Positions 6,875 through 7,487 of a stretch of 7,487 nucleotides of DNA are shown here, piece by piece (the stretch's first letter is position 1; each line of letters starts with the position of its first letter). Source of the DNA: Sedimentisphaerales bacterium (GTDB taxonomy: Bacteria > Planctomycetota > Phycisphaerae > Sedimentisphaerales > Anaerobacaceae); the NCBI GenBank assembly GCA_030630905.1, contig DAOVMB010000102.1, positions 1 to 7,487 of the forward strand. Reading direction: 5' to 3'. Position numbers and translations under genes: made by a program. The notes beneath the pieces were generated by a model. The model was not told the origin of the DNA and made no database searches. It was given only the letters and a program-made list of their open reading frames with translations.

Positions 6875-6926
6875 AGGATAACAAACTTATCTGATAGTTG
6901 CAACCGTCCCTCGTATTCTGTACCAT
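6875..6926. promoter_or_regulatory. Candidate back-to-back promoters sharing a palindromic TTGCAA
   Basis: TTGCAA at 6898-6903 is its own reverse complement, so it could act as a -35 element on both strands. Rightwards, TACCAT at 6921-6926 follows after 17 bases and would serve the GH2 gene at 6955. Leftwards, TATCCT (complement of 6875-6880) also follows after 17 bases and would serve the aminotransferase. Each hexamer matches consensus at only four of six positions, so the call rests mainly on the ideal and symmetrical spacing in a region that must hold two promoters. Confidence 0.3.
6877..6891. promoter_or_regulatory. Candidate operator dyad GATAA-N5-TTATC
   Basis: GATAA at 6877-6881 and TTATC at 6887-6891 form an inverted repeat with a CAAAC spacer. 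It overlaps the possible leftward -10 element of the aminotransferase. Short dyads of this size are typical repressor half-sites, but five-base arms also occur by chance and no regulator gene is in the window. Confidence 0.25.
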
Positions 6927-6940
6927 CAATTGCATAATTT

Positions 6941-6944
6941 AGGA
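6941..6944 (+). promoter_or_regulatory. Ribosome binding site supporting the GH2 start at 6955
   Basis: AGGA lies ten bases before ATG 6955. The alternative in-frame ATG at 6982 has AAGG only two bases upstream, which is too close. The earlier start is therefore preferred. Confidence 0.5.
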
Positions 6945-6954
6945 TTGATTCCTG

Positions 6955-7487
6955 ATGAACAACGTAGTAAATGGCAAGGCTATGAATAAAAGTGATTCTC
7001 AATATGATAGATTGCTTTCCGCCGGCTGGATGATTCAGGCGTCTTCGGAAGTTAGCCGGACGCCGGAGCGGATTTCCAGACCGGGCCTTGATACGCGCCG
7101 CTGGTTTCCGACAAACGTCCCCTCGACAGTATTAGCCGCCCTGGTGGAGAACGGCGTCTATAAGAATCCTTATTTCGGCATGAATCTGAGCGAAATCCCC
7201 AGCGAACCGTACGAGAAACCGTGGTGGTATCGAACGGAATTTCAACTTTCTCAGAAAGACACCGCCAGGACGGTGCTGCTTGAATTCGACGGCATAAACT
7301 ACAGTGCGAACATCTGGCTGAACGGAAACCGGATCGCGCCGGCAACCGAGGTCAGAGGCGCCTTCCGCCGATTTCAATATGACATCTCGAAATTCGTTTC
7401 CGAAGGCGCCAACGCACTTGCGTTAGAAGTGATTCCTCCAAAGCCGGGTGATTTTTCCACCGGTTTTGTCGATTGGAATCCCCCGCC
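6955..7487 (+). CDS. Glycoside hydrolase family 2 enzyme, exo-beta-D-glucosaminidase/beta-mannosidase-like, N-terminal part (3' truncated)
   Basis: The frame is open from ATG 6955 to the window edge: 177 residues plus two bases, with no stop. The visible part is the N-terminal sugar-binding jelly-roll of GH2: LLSAGWMIQAS (20-30), RRWFPTNVPSTVLAALVENG (48-67), EKPWWYRTEF (87-96), FDGINYSANIWLNG (111-124) and GDFSTGFVDWNPP (165-177). The PSTVLAALVENGVYKNPYFG and FSTGFVDWNPP patterns recall the CsxA-type exo-beta-D-glucosaminidase and mannosylglycoprotein endo-beta-mannosidase branch rather than beta-galactosidases. The catalytic glutamates would lie several hundred residues further on, outside the window. 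The N-terminus (MNNVVNGKAMNKSDSQYD) is polar with no signal peptide or lipobox, so the enzyme is probably cytoplasmic and may act on imported oligosaccharides. It is transcribed away from the aminotransferase and may head another operon. Exact substrate is uncertain. Confidence 0.88.
   Translation, partial: MNNVVNGKAMNKSDSQYDRLLSAGWMIQASSEVSRTPERISRPGLDTRRWFPTNVPSTVLAALVENGVYKNPYFGMNLSEIPSEPYEKPWWYRTEFQLSQKDTARTVLLEFDGINYSANIWLNGNRIAPATEVRGAFRRFQYDISKFVSEGANALALEVIPPKPGDFSTGFVDWNPP

Noticed and set aside
6933..6938. CATAAT as a -10 element for the GH2 gene
   Set aside because: Transcription from it would start at about 6945, after the AGGA binding site at 6941-6944, leaving almost no leader before ATG 6955.

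Overview
The window looks like part of a carbohydrate-utilisation region from a Planctomycetota-type bacterium, most likely class Phycisphaerae or a close PVC relative. This is inferred from protein style rather than from any marker gene. The first protein carries the YWRIDE...KGKVWSFT fibronectin-like segment and the FENY...YFDDIRLY jelly-roll module typical of large secreted planctomycetal proteins. A DegT-type aminotransferase beginning MSKLAINGG, an SSS sodium symporter and a GH2 enzyme fit the same background. Base composition is moderate and looks uniform, with no insertion sequence, phage gene, tRNA, rRNA or CRISPR array.

Layout: (1) Positions 1-1277 (+) hold the C-terminal 424 residues of a large, probably secreted multidomain protein whose start lies outside the window. 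Its last jelly-roll module appears to be split by an inserted DUF1349-like module. (2) Positions 1278-1569 are intergenic. They hold a strong rho-independent terminator flanked by two near-identical repeats built from heptamer-like units, then a candidate sigma70-type promoter. (3) Positions 1570-5526 (+) form a tight three-gene operon: an exported protein with a propeller-like N-terminal half and a predicted alpha/alpha-toroid C-terminal half, a 507-residue sodium:solute symporter starting at GTG, and an 80-residue two-helix membrane protein. (4) Positions 5556-6830 (-) encode a PLP-dependent DegT/DnrJ/EryC1/StrS aminotransferase that converges on the operon with a 29-nt gap. (5) Positions 6831-6954 are a divergent promoter region with a palindromic TTGCAA and a GATAA-N5-TTATC dyad. 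(6) Position 6955 to the window end (+) is the N-terminal 177 residues of a GH2 enzyme resembling the exo-beta-D-glucosaminidase/beta-mannosidase branch. It has no visible signal peptide.

Working model (inference): the secreted proteins bind and process an extracellular glycan, the SSS symporter with its possible small partner imports a mono- or oligosaccharide product, and the apparently cytoplasmic GH2 enzyme cuts it further. The aminotransferase would act on a keto-sugar or sugar nucleotide, either in the same pathway or in an unrelated surface-glycan pathway. The least described parts are the propeller/toroid protein, the 80-residue membrane protein and the heptamer-like repeats around the terminator.
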